Made by a program: the position numbers and the translations under genes. 8,214 nt of DNA from Burkholderiales bacterium (GTDB lineage: Bacteria; Pseudomonadota; Gammaproteobacteria; Burkholderiales; Burkholderiaceae_C), in contig SBFU01000478.1 of assembly GCA_006227785.1 (NCBI GenBank), positions 1 to 8,214 on the forward strand. Direction: 5' to 3'. Under the pieces are notes generated by a model. That model was given only the letters and a program-made list of their open reading frames with translations, had not been told where the DNA came from and ran no database searches. Shown here piece after piece: positions 7,772 through 8,214 of the stretch (within the stretch, counting starts at the first letter, position 1; each line of letters opens with the position of its first letter).

Positions 7772-7817
7772 TCGCGCCTGCGGAGGCGCAGTGTCGACAA
7801 TGATGCCGCGATGCGGC
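7772..7817 (-). other. Two short inverted repeats between the aconitase and protease genes
   Basis: In the 64-base gap, on the - strand, GCCGC-ATC-GCGGC (7817-7805) and then GCGCCT-CCGC-AGGCGC (7789-7774) are perfect inverted repeats with short loops. Neither is followed by a T-run, so intrinsic termination after the aconitase gene is not convincing. The second repeat ends 3 bases before the AGGAG of the protease gene and could affect its translation. No clear -35/-10 promoter is seen in the gap. In DNA this rich in G and C such repeats may be chance. Confidence 0.3.
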
Positions 7818-7824
7818 CGCCGGC

Positions 7825-8214
7825 TCAAGCGGTCAACAATTGCCTGAGCACATAAGGCAGGATTCCCCCTGCACGGTAATAGTTCACCTCGACCGGTGTG
7901 TCAATGCGCAGGATGAGCGGCACCTCCGTCCGACTGCCGTCACCGCGGGTCACGATCAGCCGCGCCTCACTCTGCGGTGTGAGCTCGGGATCGGGCAGCA
8001 CCTCGATGGTTTCATCGCCACGCAGGCCAAGCGACTGCCACGAGTCGCCCGGGCGGAACTGCAGTGGCAGCACCCCCATGCCCACCAGGTTGCTGCGGTG
8101 GATGCGCTCGAAGCTGCGCGCCACCACCGCGCGGATGCCCAGCAGCTGCGTGCCCTTGGCCGCCCAGTCGCGGCTGGATCCGGTGCCATATTCCTCGCCG
8201 GCGAACACCACCGT
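7825..8214 (-). CDS. acnA: Aconitate hydratase (aconitase A type), C-terminal part; 5' part outside window
   Basis: This is the last 129 residues of an aconitase; the frame runs out of the window at 8214. The swivel domain (domain 4) is recognisable: [19 protein letters not shown], with the substrate-contacting GSSR motif, then [20 protein letters not shown], and the terminal RIDT...[12 protein letters not shown], typical of the AcnA/IRP-type family rather than AcnB. Aconitase interconverts citrate and isocitrate in the TCA cycle using a [4Fe-4S] cluster, whose cysteines lie in the missing part. Some betaproteobacteria also carry a related enzyme for 2-methylcitrate (AcnD), which cannot be fully excluded from the tail alone, although the ending fits AcnA best. 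The gene runs in the same direction as the protease gene, 64 bases away; whether they share a transcript is uncertain. Confidence 0.9.
   Translation of the reverse strand, partial: TVVFAGEEYGTGSSRDWAAKGTQLLGIRAVVARSFERIHRSNLVGMGVLPLQFRPGDSWQSLGLRGDETIEVLPDPELTPQSEARLIVTRGDGSRTEVPLILRIDTPVEVNYYRAGGILPYVLRQLLTA

Overview
The window is GC-rich, densely coded bacterial DNA. It reads as a chromosomal segment of a betaproteobacterium, most likely Burkholderiales (Comamonadaceae-like). This is an inference from three things: the orphan Bug/TctC solute-binding receptor, a family hugely expanded in that order; the style of the MoxR/DUF58/VWA proteins; and the strong G/C bias at third codon positions. 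No rRNA, tRNA, insertion sequence, CRISPR array or phage gene is visible. No gap between genes exceeds 64 bases, so no stretch of 300 bases lacks a gene.

Layout. On the + strand, bases 1-1316 hold a tandem universal-stress protein, cut at its 5' end by the window edge. It is joined by an ATGA stop/start overlap to a small protein that combines a DUF1653-like domain with a CC-x3-C-x2-C oxidoreductase-like tail. Everything from 1320 to 8214 is on the - strand and converges on that pair with only 3 bases between the stop codons. In transcription order the - strand genes are: the C-terminal end of an aconitase (8214-7825); a membrane-anchored trypsin/HtrA-like protease without a PDZ domain (7760-6819); a MoxR AAA+ ATPase (6772-5771); a DUF58 protein (5768-4746); a BatA-like membrane VWA protein (4749-3685); an FAD-dependent aromatic-ring monooxygenase (3621-2380); and a Bug/TctC periplasmic receptor with a twin-arginine-type signal (2333-1320).

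How the genes fit together. MoxR, DUF58 and VWA are tightly coupled, with a 2-base gap and then an ATGA overlap. They form a compact MoxR-VWA module of the kind thought to assemble or activate protein complexes or to protect the envelope. Two classical partners, BatB (VWA/TPR) and BatD, are absent here. The protease lies 46 bases upstream in the same orientation. Its predicted catalytic domain faces the periplasm, as does the predicted VWA domain, which suggests a joint envelope role. The monooxygenase and the Bug receptor, 46 bases apart, look like a small unit for uptake and hydroxylation of an aromatic or other carboxylate, with neither transporter permease genes nor ring-cleavage genes in view.

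Most of the content belongs to known families. The points most worth a second look are the protease-MoxR-DUF58-VWA arrangement, the DUF1653/oxidoreductase-like fusion coupled to a stress protein, and several small inverted repeats in the intergenic gaps, one of which overlaps the ribosome binding site of the Bug gene.
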